Both the position numbers and the translations under genes were made by a program. A stretch of 64,000 nucleotides of DNA from positions 1 to 64,000 of the forward strand of contig PDZX01000015.1 in the NCBI GenBank assembly GCA_002753185.1, given 5' to 3'. The notes below the pieces were generated by a model. It ran no database searches. It was not told the DNA's origin and worked only from the letters and a program-made list of their open reading frames with translations. Position 1 is the stretch's first letter. Each line of letters opens with the position of its first letter. The stretch is from Magnetococcales bacterium WMHbin3. GTDB taxonomy: Bacteria > Pseudomonadota > Magnetococcia > Magnetococcales > Magnetaquicoccaceae. Below, piece by piece: positions 1 to 9,243 of the stretch.

Positions 1-1
1 G

Positions 2-3000
2 ACTTTGCGCCCTGGGATCCGGCGCGGGGCGCGCAGGTCGGATTCCTGGTGGGACGGCTGTCGGGTGTTGACCAGCGATGTCGGCGACGAGATTCATCGC
101 AACGCAGGCGGGAAGATGGAGTTGGCCGTGCATGCCAGGCTGGGGGTGCCCGGATTGTCGTGGGGGGTCGTGGTGAGCCAGCCGCTGGAGGAGGCCCTGG
201 GCCTGGGGCCGAAACAGGAGAACGCGGAGTTTTTGCGCCAGTTCATCAAGGCTTATGTCCACCACGATCTGTTGCTGATCGCCCGCAACGGCACGGTGTT
301 CCACAGCGTGGCCAGGGAAGACGACTACGGCAGCGACATGCTGGAGGGACGATACCGGGACAGCAATCTGGGACGGCTGACGCGTACCGTGTTGCGGCAG
401 GAGGGGTTCGGCTTCGTCGATTTCGAGCCGTATGCCCCCAGCGATGGCAGGCCGTTCGCCTTCATCGCCATGCCGCTGATCCGGCAGGGCCAGGTGGAGA
501 TGGTGGTGGCCCTGCAACTCTCCCTGGAGTGGGCGCAGCGGGTGATGGACCAGCGCGACGGGATGGGCCGGAGCGGGGAGAGCTATCTGGTGGGACCGGA
601 CCACCGGATGCGCTCCAACTCCCGCAACGATCCGATCAACCGGTCGATCGCCGCCTCGTTCGCGGGTTCCGCGAGGCACAATGGCGTGGAGACCGACGCG
701 GCCAGGGAGGCGCTCGGCGGTCGGAGCGGGATCGGATTGTTCAAGAACTACGCGGAACGAGGCGTGCTGGAGGCCTATGCCCCGGTCGTCATGGGGCCGG
801 TCACCTGGGCGCTGCTGGTCGATATCGACGCGGAGGAGGTCCATGCGCCGGTTGTGGCATTGATTCGAGCGATTGTTGCCGGCGGGGGCACGTTGATTCT
901 GGTGGTGACCCTGATCGCCCTGTGGACCGGACGGGCGTTCGTCGCGCCGGTGCGCGAGTTGATGGGCGCGGCGGCGCGTATCTCCTCCGGGGATTTCACG
1001 GCGCGCGTCGCGATCCGGGGCGGGGGGGAATTCGGCGACCTGGGCCGGATGTTCAATGGGATGGCCGCCAGCAGCGAGGAGCAGTTGTGGCTGCAAACCC
1101 ATCTGGCCAAGGTGACGGCCCTGATTCAGGAGAGCGGCCTGGAGTCGGATCTGGCCCAGAGCCTGATCCGTTACCTGGCGCCTCTGCTGGAGGCGGGACA
1201 CGGGGCCTGTTATATCCTCGATCCGGTCACCGGCCGGTACGATCTGCGCGGCAGTTACGGATTCCAGACGCGCAAGGAGATCAATGCCTCCTTTGCCGCA
1301 GGCGAGGGTCTGGTGGGGCAGTGCGTCGTGGAGCGGCATGCCATTGTGTTGACCCATGCCCCGGCGGACTATGTCAAGATCGGTTCCGGGCTGGGCGAGG
1401 CCACGCCCATGCAATTGCTGCTGGCGCCCATGCTGTTTCAGGAGTCGGTGCTGGCGGTGGTGGAGATGGCCACCTTCCAGGAGTTCACCGCCATGCACCG
1501 CACCCTCATGGAGGCCTTGCGGGGACCGGTCGGCATGGGGATCTCCAATCTGCAAAAGAGCATCCGCACCCAGGAGTTGCTTGAGGAGACCCGCGCCCAG
1601 TCCGAGGAGTTGGCCACTCAGCAGGAGGAGTTGCGTCAGAACAACGAGGAGTTGCAGGAGCAGCAACGGGAACTGGAGCGCTCCCGCGAGGTGGTGGAGG
1701 GGAAGGCCAGGGAACTGGCGCTGGCCAGCCGTTACAAGTCGGAATTCCTGGCCAACATGTCCCACGAGTTGCGCACGCCGCTCAACAGCCTGTTGCTGCT
1801 TTCGCGGATGCTCTCCGACAACAGGACCGGCAATCTGACCGAGGAGCAGGTGCAATCGATCCGGATCATCCATGAGGGTGGGACGGAACTGTTGGCGCTC
1901 ATCAACGACATCCTGGATCTTTCCAAGATCGAGGCCGGCAAGATGGACGTGATGGTGGATACGGTGGAGGTGCGGGCGTGGCGCGAGCGTTTGCTGGGAC
2001 AGTTCACCCCGCTGTTCCGCGAAAAGGGGGTGGCGTTCGAGGTGATCCTGGAGCCGGACGCGCCGGCAGCCATCCGCACCGACGAGGTGAAGATGGGGCG
2101 GGTGGTGAAGAATTTTCTCTCCAATGCCAGCAAGTTCACCGAGCGAGGCAGGGTGACGGTGCGTATCGGTGCGCCCTCCAGGGAACGCCGGGGGCAGGAG
2201 GGGGAGATCCGTTTCGCGGAGGGGGATGCCCAGGCGGTGATGGTTCTTTCCATCGCGGTCGCCGATAGCGGCATCGGCATCGATCAGAAGAAACTGGCGC
2301 TGATCTTCGAGGCGTTCCAGCAGGCGGAAGGTGGCACCAGCCGCAAGTATGGCGGTACCGGCCTCGGCCTGGCCATTGCGCGGGAGTTGACCCGTCTGCT
2401 CAACGGTCAGTTGTGGGCGCGCAGCCAGGAGGGCAAGGGGAGCGAGTTCATCCTGCGCCTGCCGAATCTGGATGACAGGATGCCTCCCATGCCGGAGCCG
2501 CCCGCAGATGGGCCACGTCCTGGGGGATTGCTCCCCGACGCCGGCACGGACCCGGCGTTCATCCCGGATGATCGCGTGGGGCTGAAGCCGGGTGAGAAGG
2601 TCATGCTGGTGATCGAGGACGACGGCCGGTTCGCCACCGTGGTCTGTTCCCTGGCGCGCAGGCATGGGTTCAAGGCCATCGCTGCCCGTGACGGCGAGTC
2701 CGGTCTGGCGCTGGCCGCCTGCTTTCGTCCGACCGGGATCATTCTGGACCGCAAGTTGCCAGGCATGAGCGGGGACGAGGTCCTGGAGCGGCTGAAGGCC
2801 AATCCCACCACCGCCGCGATTCCGGTGCAGATCATCAGCGCGGACGAATACGGGGTGCGGACCTTGACCGAGGAGGGGGCCATCGGCGTGTTGATCAAGC
2901 CGGTGACCGGCGAGCAGCTCCATGATGTCTTCGCCCGCCTGGAGTGCGCGAGCCGTGCCGCTGGCGGGGCGCTGCTGCTGGTGGAGGAGAACCCGGAGGA

Positions 3001-3754
3001 TTCCACGGTCACCAGTGCGTTCTTTCAGGGACAGGGGGTCGAGGTGGTGGTGGTCCGCAGCGGGGAGGAGGCGTTGCGCATGCTGGACGAGCGCCTCTTT
3101 TCGTGCATGGTGCTGGACCTGGATCTCCCCGGCAAGGGCGGTTTCGCGCTGCTGGAGCGGCTGGCGACCCATGGGGTGGCGCACAAGCCGCCGGTGATCG
3201 TCTGTTCCGGGCGCCCCCTCGACAGCGCGGAGTACCAGCATTTGCGGCAGTATACGGACAGCGTGATCCTCAAGGGTGCGGACGCCGGGGAACGGTTGCG
3301 GCAGGAGGTGGGGGGGTTTTTGGCCAACATGTTGGCCGCACCAGAGGTGGTCGAGCCGTCCGTGGCGGGGGAGGGCTGTTTTTCTGGGGAAAAAATCCTT
3401 TTGGTGGATGACGATATGCGTAATTTATTCGCATTGTCGCGTCTGCTGCAAAATTTGGGATTGCGGGTCATCCTCTCCCCGGACGGCCGCCGGGCGTTGG
3501 AGTTGTTGGACAGCAACGCCGATGTGCGCCTGGTGCTGATGGATGTGATGATGCCGGTGATGGATGGGCTGGAGTCCATCCGCCAGATCCGCGCGCGGGA
3601 AAACTTGCGGAAGCTGCCCATCGTGATATTGAGCGCCAAGGCCATGCTGGAGGACCAGGAGAGGGGCCTGTCCGCCGGCGCCGATGCCTTCCTGGCCAAG
3701 CCGGTGGAGATGGATCGGTTGACCGAGTTGTTGCACAAGTATCTGCGGTCATGA
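2..3754 (+). CDS. Hybrid sensor histidine kinase with three receiver domains (5' end outside the window)
   Basis: Membrane-bound multistep phosphorelay kinase. The frame is open to the left edge, so the N-terminus, probably including a first membrane segment, is missing; a TTG at 5 is only the first possible start in view. Numbering from that TTG, a Cache-like sensor region covers about 20-275, with GESYLVGPDHRMRS resembling the end of a dCache fold. A membrane segment lies near 283-305, then HAMP, a GAF domain (about 362-518), a Gln/Glu-rich coiled coil (519-578), HisKA with the H-box SHELRTP (His near 587), and HATPase_c with GGTGLGLAIA. Three receiver domains follow at about 866-976, 989-1099 and 1129-1249, each with an aspartate in the expected place (ILDRKLPG, LDLDLPG, LMDVMMP). 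Ligand and output are unknown. The only downstream neighbour is convergent. Confidence 0.9.
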   Translation, partial: TLRPGIRRGARRSDSWWDGCRVLTSDVGDEIHRNAGGKMELAVHARLGVPGLSWGVVVSQPLEEALGLGPKQENAEFLRQFIKAYVHHDLLLIARNGTVFHSVAREDDYGSDMLEGRYRDSNLGRLTRTVLRQEGFGFVDFEPYAPSDGRPFAFIAMPLIRQGQVEMVVALQLSLEWAQRVMDQRDGMGRSGESYLVGPDHRMRSNSRNDPINRSIAASFAGSARHNGVETDAAREALGGRSGIGLFKNYAERGVLEAYAPVVMGPVTWALLVDIDAEEVHAPVVALIRAIVAGGGTLILVVTLIALWTGRAFVAPVRELMGAAARISSGDFTARVAIRGGGEFGDLGRMFNGMAASSEEQLWLQTHLAKVTALIQESGLESDLAQSLIRYLAPLLEAGHGACYILDPVTGRYDLRGSYGFQTRKEINASFAAGEGLVGQCVVERHAIVLTHAPADYVKIGSGLGEATPMQLLLAPMLFQESVLAVVEMATFQEFTAMHRTLMEALRGPVGMGISNLQKSIRTQELLEETRAQSEELATQQEELRQNNEELQEQQRELERSREVVEGKARELALASRYKSEFLANMSHELRTPLNSLLLLSRMLSDNRTGNLTEEQVQSIRIIHEGGTELLALINDILDLSKIEAGKMDVMVDTVEVRAWRERLLGQFTPLFREKGVAFEVILEPDAPAAIRTDEVKMGRVVKNFLSNASKFTERGRVTVRIGAPSRERRGQEGEIRFAEGDAQAVMVLSIAVADSGIGIDQKKLALIFEAFQQAEGGTSRKYGGTGLGLAIARELTRLLNGQLWARSQEGKGSEFILRLPNLDDRMPPMPEPPADGPRPGGLLPDAGTDPAFIPDDRVGLKPGEKVMLVIEDDGRFATVVCSLARRHGFKAIAARDGESGLALAACFRPTGIILDRKLPGMSGDEVLERLKANPTTAAIPVQIISADEYGVRTLTEEGAIGVLIKPVTGEQLHDVFARLECASRAAGGALLLVEENPEDSTVTSAFFQGQGVEVVVVRSGEEALRMLDERLFSCMVLDLDLPGKGGFALLERLATHGVAHKPPVIVCSGRPLDSAEYQHLRQYTDSVILKGADAGERLRQEVGGFLANMLAAPEVVEPSVAGEGCFSGEKILLVDDDMRNLFALSRLLQNLGLRVILSPDGRRALELLDSNADVRLVLMDVMMPVMDGLESIRQIRARENLRKLPIVILSAKAMLEDQERGLSAGADAFLAKPVEMDRLTELLHKYLRS

Positions 3755-3769
3755 GGGCGGCACGGCCTT

Positions 3770-4471
3770 TCAGTCGTCGCGCAGCCGGTAGCCGACGCCC
3801 ATTTCGGTCATCAGAATTCGTGGATGGGCCGGGTCGGATTCGATCTTGTGGCGCAGTTGCGCCATGCAGACCCGCAGGGTATGGGTTTGACTGGTGCCCG
3901 GTCCCCAGACATGCCTGAGAATCAGTTGATGCGTGAGGACACGTCCGGCGTTTTTGGCAAGATACCACAGCAGGCGGTATTCCAGGGGTGTCAGTGTTAC
4001 GGGCTGGTCATCGATGCGCACCTCCCTGCGCACGGGATCCAGCTGCAAGGGGCCGATGTGCAGAATGGTCTCCGGGTTGTCACGCGCGTGGGAGCGGGCG
4101 GCGTGACGCAGGGCCACGCGGATTCTGGCCAGCAGTTCGTTCAGCCCGAAGGGCTTGGTCAGATAGTCGTCCGCGCCGGCATCCAGGGCCATTACCTTGT
4201 CGTCCTCGCGCCCCCGGGCGGAGAGGACGATGACCGGCAGTTGGCTCCAGGAGCGCAACTCGCGGGTGAAATCGATGCCGTCGCCGTCCGGGAGGCCGAG
4301 GTCCAGCAGGATGAGGTCGGGCGGGCGTCCGGTGACCGCCAGGCGGGCCTCGCGGGCGTTGCTGGCCTCGATCACGTCGAAATCGCGGGCGTTCAAGGCA
4401 GTGCGCAGAAAACGGCGCATCTGGATTTCGTCCTCGACCAGCAGGATGCGGGCGGGCGTGGTATTTGTCAT
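3770..4471 (-). CDS. kdpE: KdpE-family response regulator
   Basis: OmpR/KdpE-type DNA-binding response regulator of 233 residues. The receiver domain (about 8-120) has the phosphoacceptor Asp57 in LILLDLGLP and Lys106 in LTKPF. A winged-helix Trans_reg_C domain fills about 135-230 and ends in the typical GVGYRLRDD. The ATG at 4471 overlaps the stop of the kinase gene by ATGA, so the two are translationally coupled; a longer frame reaching 4972 is only a shadow of the kinase gene. By family it should activate potassium-uptake genes. Here its operon carries a Ktr/Trk-type transporter and no kdpFABC is seen, so that transporter is the likely target (inference). Confidence 0.9.
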   Translation of the reverse strand: MTNTTPARILLVEDEIQMRRFLRTALNARDFDVIEASNAREARLAVTGRPPDLILLDLGLPDGDGIDFTRELRSWSQLPVIVLSARGREDDKVMALDAGADDYLTKPFGLNELLARIRVALRHAARSHARDNPETILHIGPLQLDPVRREVRIDDQPVTLTPLEYRLLWYLAKNAGRVLTHQLILRHVWGPGTSQTHTLRVCMAQLRHKIESDPAHPRILMTEMGVGYRLRDD

Positions 4472-6048
4472 GTCGTCAGTTTCTCCGGTGCCGGTCTGTC
4501 CGGGTTTGCGGCCGGAAGCAGGTCTGCGGGCAGATCGGGTTGGGGGAGTTCGATGCGGAATTCGACGCCGCCACGGGGTCGGTTCAGGGCATGAATCGTG
4601 CCGCGATGCGCCTGGATCACGGCGCGGCAGATCGCCAGTCCCAGCCCGGAACCGGGTACGCCGGGCCGGGCGTTGCGGACGAATTTTTCGAAGATGGCTT
4701 CCTCCATCCCCGCTGGAATTCCCGGTCCCCGATCCCCGATGCGCATCACCACCCGATTCCCCTCCATGTGCAGTTTCCAGGTGATGGCGTGTGCCGACGT
4801 GGCGTGTTTGAGGGCATTTTCGAGCAGATTGACCACCACGTGCTCGAATAATACCGGATCCACATGAATCAAGGCAACCTGGTCCTCGATGGTCATGGCG
4901 ATCGGTTGGTCCGGATGGCTTTTTGCCAGCCGCACCCTGGCCGCGCCGATCAGTTCCTCGAAGGGGATCCATTCCAGCCGCAGGGGGCAGGATCCGGACT
5001 CCAGGCGGACCATGTCGAGCAGATTGGTGATCAGGCGTTCCATGCGTTCCGCCTCGGTGCAGATCGTTGCCAGCAATTCGGCATGTGCGTTGTTGTCCAG
5101 GGTGGCGCCTTCGTCGCGCAGGGTGGTGCCCGCTCCGGTGATGGATGCCAGTGGGGTGCGCAGATCATGGGAGGCCATGCTCAACAGGGTGGAGCGCATC
5201 TCCTCGGTGCGGACCCGCACCGCTGCGGATTCGGCCTCTTCGCCAAGGCGTGCCCTGTCCATGGCCAGACTGGCATGGCGGGCGAAGGCGTCGAGCAGCG
5301 GGCGGACGCCTTGCCCTGGAGGGCGTCGCGGGTCGAACCGGATGGTGATGGCCCCGGCCAGACGTCCGGTCGTGATCGGGAGCGCGGTGAATGCCGTGTC
5401 CGGAAAGACGGGCGTGCCCTGTCCCGCTGCCTGCCGCTGCTCGCAACACCAGCGGATGACGACCAAGCCGTCTTCCTGCGGCTGGCATCCCGGCGGGTTG
5501 GCCGCAGCCAGGGTCAAGGTTCCCGTGGCATCGGTCAGCCAGAGGCTGGTCGCGCCCCCGAAGAGCCGGCAGGCATGCCGGAGGATCAGTTCGGGCACCT
5601 TGCCGGGGTCGAGGGTGGACAGGAGTTCGCGACCGAACTGGTACAAGCCGTCGGTTTGCCTTTCCTGTTCCCGTGCGTTGCGTTCCTGGGCGCGGATGCG
5701 GGTCATCAGGCCACTGATGACCAGACCCACCACGAACAGGATGGAGAACGTCAGGAGGTATTGGGAATCCGAGACCGCAAAGGTGAAATAGGGATGCACG
5801 AAGAAAAAGTCGAAGGCCGCGACCGACAACGCCGAGGTCGCCAGCGCGGCGCTTTGTCCGAAGCGATAGGCCACCCCCATGATGGGCAGGAGATAGAGCA
5901 TCACCAGATCGGGCTGTGTCAGCCAGTGGCGTCCCCAGAACGCCAGGGCGGTGGTGAGCGTCACCAGGGCGAGACTCGCGGCATAGCCTGGCGCCTTATC
6001 GGGATCTGGCCTGTCGTGCGATGTTGCGGATGCGGGTGAGTTGTTCAT
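4468..6048 (-). CDS. kdpD: Short KdpD-type sensor histidine kinase lacking the N-terminal KdpD/USP half
   Basis: Membrane histidine kinase of 526 residues. Residues 21-115 hold hydrophobic segments like the four-helix DUF4118 membrane domain of KdpD. A GAF-like stretch (about 150-275) follows, then HisKA with His294 in SHDLRTPL and HATPase_c with NLLENALKHA and GSGLGLAICR. E. coli KdpD is 894 residues; the roughly 390-residue cytoplasmic N-terminal half (KdpD domain with nucleotide-binding motifs plus USP-like domain) is absent, and the upstream DNA encodes the KtrA-like protein instead. The ATG at 6048 overlaps the ktrA stop by 53 bp. No later start keeps the first membrane segment, so I keep it although its ribosome site is weak. 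It is coupled to kdpE by ATGA. Confidence 0.85.
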   Translation of the reverse strand: MNNSPASATSHDRPDPDKAPGYAASLALVTLTTALAFWGRHWLTQPDLVMLYLLPIMGVAYRFGQSAALATSALSVAAFDFFFVHPYFTFAVSDSQYLLTFSILFVVGLVISGLMTRIRAQERNAREQERQTDGLYQFGRELLSTLDPGKVPELILRHACRLFGGATSLWLTDATGTLTLAAANPPGCQPQEDGLVVIRWCCEQRQAAGQGTPVFPDTAFTALPITTGRLAGAITIRFDPRRPPGQGVRPLLDAFARHASLAMDRARLGEEAESAAVRVRTEEMRSTLLSMASHDLRTPLASITGAGTTLRDEGATLDNNAHAELLATICTEAERMERLITNLLDMVRLESGSCPLRLEWIPFEELIGAARVRLAKSHPDQPIAMTIEDQVALIHVDPVLFEHVVVNLLENALKHATSAHAITWKLHMEGNRVVMRIGDRGPGIPAGMEEAIFEKFVRNARPGVPGSGLGLAICRAVIQAHRGTIHALNRPRGGVEFRIELPQPDLPADLLPAANPDRPAPEKLTT

Positions 6049-6685
6049 GGTTGCCCAGCAGCAGCAGGTGGAACGTGGCCTCCATCCGGGTGTCGGGGGA
6101 GATGTTGAAGAGAAATTCCTCTTCTTCGCCCTTGGACGACGCCTTGCGGATGCCGATCAGGGTCACGCCGTGGCGGGTGCGCAGGGCGAGTTCGCGGATG
6201 GTGTGATCCACGAACGCCTCCGGACAGGGGATGTCGATCAGGCCGAAATCGGAGCCGAACAGGAGGCTTTCGATCAGATCGGGATGGATCAGCCGCTTGG
6301 CCAGGCGCAGGGCCATGTCCCTGGGCGGGAAGATCACCTCGGTGGCCCCGAAGATCTGGATGGCTTCGGCCTCCTGTTCGTTGTCCACCTGGACCAGGAT
6401 GCGGGAAATGCCGTTTTTGCGCAAGGCATGGGTGACCAGGACCGTGGCGTCGAAGTGGTTGCGCAGGGCGACGATGGCGCAATCCACGTCGAAGGCCCCG
6501 ATGGCCGTCATGGCCTGGGTGTCGGTGGCGTCGGCGCGGATCGTCTTGGAGGCCGATTCCCGAAAGAGATTGACCCGTTCTTCTTCCCGGTCCACGGCCA
6601 GAACATAGGCGCCGCCCCGGAACAACGCTTCGGCGACCCGGCCGCCGAACGTCCCCAATCCAACCACGAGAAAGGTGTGTGACAT
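5996..6685 (-). CDS. ktrA: KtrA/TrkA-type potassium channel regulatory subunit (RCK domain)
   Basis: Cytoplasmic gating subunit of a Ktr/Trk potassium uptake system, 229 residues, the size of KtrA; classical TrkA has two tandem units and is twice as long. The N-terminal RCK_N Rossmann fold has VVGLGTFGGRVAEAL (GxGxxG at 9-14), followed by acidic VDREEER and ADATD, where NAD(H) or ATP/ADP binds in the family. An RCK_C/TrkA_C domain occupies about 140-220. The gene follows ktrB by 17 bp and overlaps the kinase gene, placing transporter and regulator in one transcript. Confidence 0.9.
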   Translation of the reverse strand: MSHTFLVVGLGTFGGRVAEALFRGGAYVLAVDREEERVNLFRESASKTIRADATDTQAMTAIGAFDVDCAIVALRNHFDATVLVTHALRKNGISRILVQVDNEQEAEAIQIFGATEVIFPPRDMALRLAKRLIHPDLIESLLFGSDFGLIDIPCPEAFVDHTIRELALRTRHGVTLIGIRKASSKGEEEEFLFNISPDTRMEATFHLLLLGNHEQLTRIRNIARQARSR

Positions 6686-6702
6686 TAGTGTTTACCCTCG
6701 CT

Positions 6703-8085
6703 TCATCCGATATTGACGTTTTCTTCCGCATAGGCATAGCGGATCGTTTTTTTGTGACCGATCAGTGCGGTGGCCGCCAGGAGCGGCCCGACGCGCCCGA
6801 TGAACATCAGGGTGATGATGACCAGCTTGCCCTCCAGGGAGAGGGCAGAGGTAATGCCGGTGGACAGCCCCACCGTGCCGAGCGCCGATACGGTTTCGAA
6901 CAGGTGGGCCAGAAACGGATTGCCCGGCAAGGTGTTGAAGGGTTTTGCGCCGGTTTCGGTGATTTGCAGCAGCAGTATGCCCAGCGTGATGGAGAGGACG
7001 TAGCCGGTGACCACCAGCATGGCCTTGTCCACGGTCTCTGCGGGCAGGCTGCGTTCCAGACACTCCACGCGGGGACGGTTGCGCGCCTTGGAACGCAACA
7101 AGGCCAGGCAGAGCGCGAGGGTTGTGGTCTTCATGCCCCCGGCCGTGGAGCCTGGGGAACCGCCGATGGCCATCAACAGGATCACGACGAAGAGTGTCGG
7201 GGAGGTCAGCAGTCCCGTATCCACGGTGTTGAATCCGGCGGTGCGGCTGGTCACGGAGAGGAACAGGCTTTCCAGGAGAAAGGAGGCCGGTTCCTTGAGC
7301 ATGGCCTCGCCATGCCATTCCAGCAGGGCGATCGATGCCGTGCCCACGACGATCAGCCAGAACGTCACCCGCAGCACCAGGCGCGAGTGCAGCGACAGCG
7401 TTTCTTTTTGTCCGCGCCAGACGCATCTCGCCCAACGCAGCAGATCCGCGACGACCAGAAAGCCGATGCCCCCCAGGACGATCAGTCCCATGATCGTGCC
7501 ATTCACCAAGGCGTCGCCGCGATAGCCCATCAGGCTGTCGGAAAAGAGGCCGAAGCCGGCGTTGCAAAAGGCCGAGATGGCGTGGAACACGGCCAGCCAG
7601 ACCGCCTCGCTCGCGGGATGGGAGGCGGAGAAGCGCCAGAAGAGCAGCAGCGCGCCCACGGTTTCCGTCACGAAGGTGAAGAGCAGGATGGCGGCCAGCA
7701 GTTGTCGCGGGGTGACCGCCTCCACCGAACCGTGCGAGATTTCCAGCAGTTGCCGGTGGCGAGGGTTCATGGAGGTGCCACGGGATTGAAACCAACCGAT
7801 GAACAGGGTCGAGAGGGTGAGAAATCCGAGTCCGCCCACCTGGATCAAGGCGAGGATGACCGCCTGCCCGAAGCCGGAAAAGGTGGTTCCCGTATCCCGG
7901 ACGCCCAGGCCGGTGACGCAGACCGCCGAAGTCGAGGTGAACAGGGCATCCACCCAGGAGATCGGTTGCTCTTGCGGGACGCGGCTGATGGGCAGCCACA
8001 GCAGGATGGCGCCAGCCAGGATGGTCGCGAGGAAGGAGACGACCAGCAGCCGGGAAAGCGACAACTCATTGACAGGCTTCGACAT
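6703..8085 (-). CDS. ktrB: KtrB/TrkH-type potassium uptake membrane subunit
   Basis: Inner-membrane potassium-translocating subunit, 460 residues, of the TrkH/TrkG/KtrB superfamily. Four membrane-pore-membrane repeats are visible through their filter sequences: TSTSAVCVTGLG (50-61), SAFCNAGFG (171-179), SRTAGFNT (280-287) and SALGTVGLS (400-408), each with the conserved glycine. GGSPGSTAGGMKT near 308-320 matches the intramembrane gating-loop region of the family. The start is set by GGAG eight bases before the ATG at 8085. The length fits KtrB (about 450) better than E. coli TrkH (483), in line with the small KtrA. The upstream 144-codon gene overlaps it by 20 bp. Confidence 0.93.
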   Translation of the reverse strand: MSKPVNELSLSRLLVVSFLATILAGAILLWLPISRVPQEQPISWVDALFTSTSAVCVTGLGVRDTGTTFSGFGQAVILALIQVGGLGFLTLSTLFIGWFQSRGTSMNPRHRQLLEISHGSVEAVTPRQLLAAILLFTFVTETVGALLLFWRFSASHPASEAVWLAVFHAISAFCNAGFGLFSDSLMGYRGDALVNGTIMGLIVLGGIGFLVVADLLRWARCVWRGQKETLSLHSRLVLRVTFWLIVVGTASIALLEWHGEAMLKEPASFLLESLFLSVTSRTAGFNTVDTGLLTSPTLFVVILLMAIGGSPGSTAGGMKTTTLALCLALLRSKARNRPRVECLERSLPAETVDKAMLVVTGYVLSITLGILLLQITETGAKPFNTLPGNPFLAHLFETVSALGTVGLSTGITSALSLEGKLVIITLMFIGRVGPLLAATALIGHKKTIRYAYAEENVNIG

Positions 8086-8500
8086 GCGGTGTTCTCCTTG
8101 GGCAGTGCTCTGGATCGGTCAGGCACCACTGGCGCAGGTGATGCATGGCGAGCACCAGGCGGTCATCGAGCGCCCCGCACACCGAGGCCGTGGTTTGCCG
8201 CTCGCTGTGGATATGCAGGCAGGGGCAGGGTTCGTTCGGCAGTTGCAGGCACTCCTCTCCGGCCAGGATGTGGTGCGTCCTGGCGGGAATGCGGGGGATC
8301 CAGTGGGGCAGTCCGCCATGCGAGCGCATGTTTTGATGCCATGCGACCGTCGGGTGTGGGGTGGCGGTCACGATGACCGGCGGATGCACGGCCAATCCGG
8401 CGAGCAGATCGAGCATGGCGAGCAGCTCTTCCATGTCGCGCTCCGGATCCGGGCTGAACAGGACGACGTGGTCATTCCTGGCTGGCATGAGAATTTGCAT
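8066..8500 (-). CDS. Hypothetical protein leading the potassium-uptake operon
   Basis: A 144-residue protein I do not recognise. No membrane segment or signal peptide is evident. It starts with a short hydrophobic, possibly alpha/beta region (HVVLFSPD, then DLLAGLAVHPPVIVTATP). The C-terminal half is rich in His and Cys (EPCPCLHIH, HHLRQWCLTDPEHCP), which could bind metal, though this is only a suggestion. A clear AAAGGAAA site precedes the ATG at 8500, and its end overlaps ktrB by 20 bp, supporting a real, co-transcribed gene. Its position at the head of the operon hints at a link with potassium uptake or its control. Confidence 0.6.
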   Translation of the reverse strand: MQILMPARNDHVVLFSPDPERDMEELLAMLDLLAGLAVHPPVIVTATPHPTVAWHQNMRSHGGLPHWIPRIPARTHHILAGEECLQLPNEPCPCLHIHSERQTTASVCGALDDRLVLAMHHLRQWCLTDPEHCPRRTPHVEACQ

Positions 8501-8736
8501 GACGTTTCCTTTCTGGGCAAAGAGATCGCTGGTGGCATGCCTGGAAACCCGAAGTGTATTCGATTCGATGTCAGACCGGCATCAAATGTGGAAAGAGGGC
8601 TATCATGAATTCATCAGCAGGAATGGGCATGGCGGGTTGATCGGAAAAAAAAGAGTGCATTGTGCGATCCGATCCTTTAGAATGGGATACAATGGCAAAG
8701 TGGGGATTACCGTGCGGACGGGGGCGAGGGATGGGC

Positions 8737-9123
8737 ATGAGCGGGCTTCCACCTGACCGGCGGGCCGGGTTCACCCTGATCGAGTTGATCATGGTGATCG
8801 TGATCCTCGGCATTCTGGCGGCGGTGGCTGCGGTCAGTTTCGTGGATCTGAGCGAGGAGGCCGGGAAGACGGCCGTCAACGGGGTGTTCGCCGCTGCCCA
8901 GGCCGCCACCGGGACCAATTTCGTCGCCGCCCGCGCCAAAAAGTCGGGGATTGTCCCGATCATTGATGGGGAGTCCCTGATGGGCGCCATGGATGGCAGA
9001 CCGAATGGCTGGAGTGTCGCGGGCGCGTCGATCAGCAAAACGGAGGGAGCCTCGACCTATACGATCACCGTGGTCGGGGCGGAGAGCGAGACCGTCAAGG
9101 CGGTTCTCAACAAGAGTTGGTGA
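8737..9123 (+). CDS. MSHA-like type IV major-type pilin (copy 1)
   Basis: Type IV prepilin of 128 residues. The leader MSGLPPDRRAG is followed by the cleavage and assembly segment FTLIELIMVIVILGILAAVA, with Gly(-1)/Phe(+1) and Glu5, the substrate pattern of PilD-type prepilin peptidase. The stretch SFVDLSEEAGKTAVNG resembles MshA. The ATG at 8737 is chosen because GAGG lies about six bases upstream and it gives a short basic leader; an ATG at 8731 and an in-frame one at 8662 are less well placed. It ends NKSW, like the next gene, and is its paralogue. First gene of a six-gene pilin cluster, transcribed away from the potassium operon. Confidence 0.88.
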   Translation: MSGLPPDRRAGFTLIELIMVIVILGILAAVAAVSFVDLSEEAGKTAVNGVFAAAQAATGTNFVAARAKKSGIVPIIDGESLMGAMDGRPNGWSVAGASISKTEGASTYTITVVGAESETVKAVLNKSW

Positions 9124-9243
9124 ATTTTCCGGTCGCCTTCCGGATGCCGGATGCCCGCCGAGGCGGGTGGCAAAGGAGGCGGCCTTGCACGCTTCGGGCT
9201 GCGGCTCGGGGTCAACGTCGGGCAACAAAGGGAGTACCAAACC

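Noticed and set aside
6679-8376. 565-codon plus-strand frame opposite the potassium genes
   Set aside because: Low-complexity Gln/Arg/Gly composition and no ribosome site. ktrB is clear on the minus strand.
8640-8736. Promoter for the pilin cluster at TACAAT (8688-8693)
   Set aside because: Good -10 box, but no -35 hexamer at 16-18 bp, and no sigma-54 GG/GC pair either.
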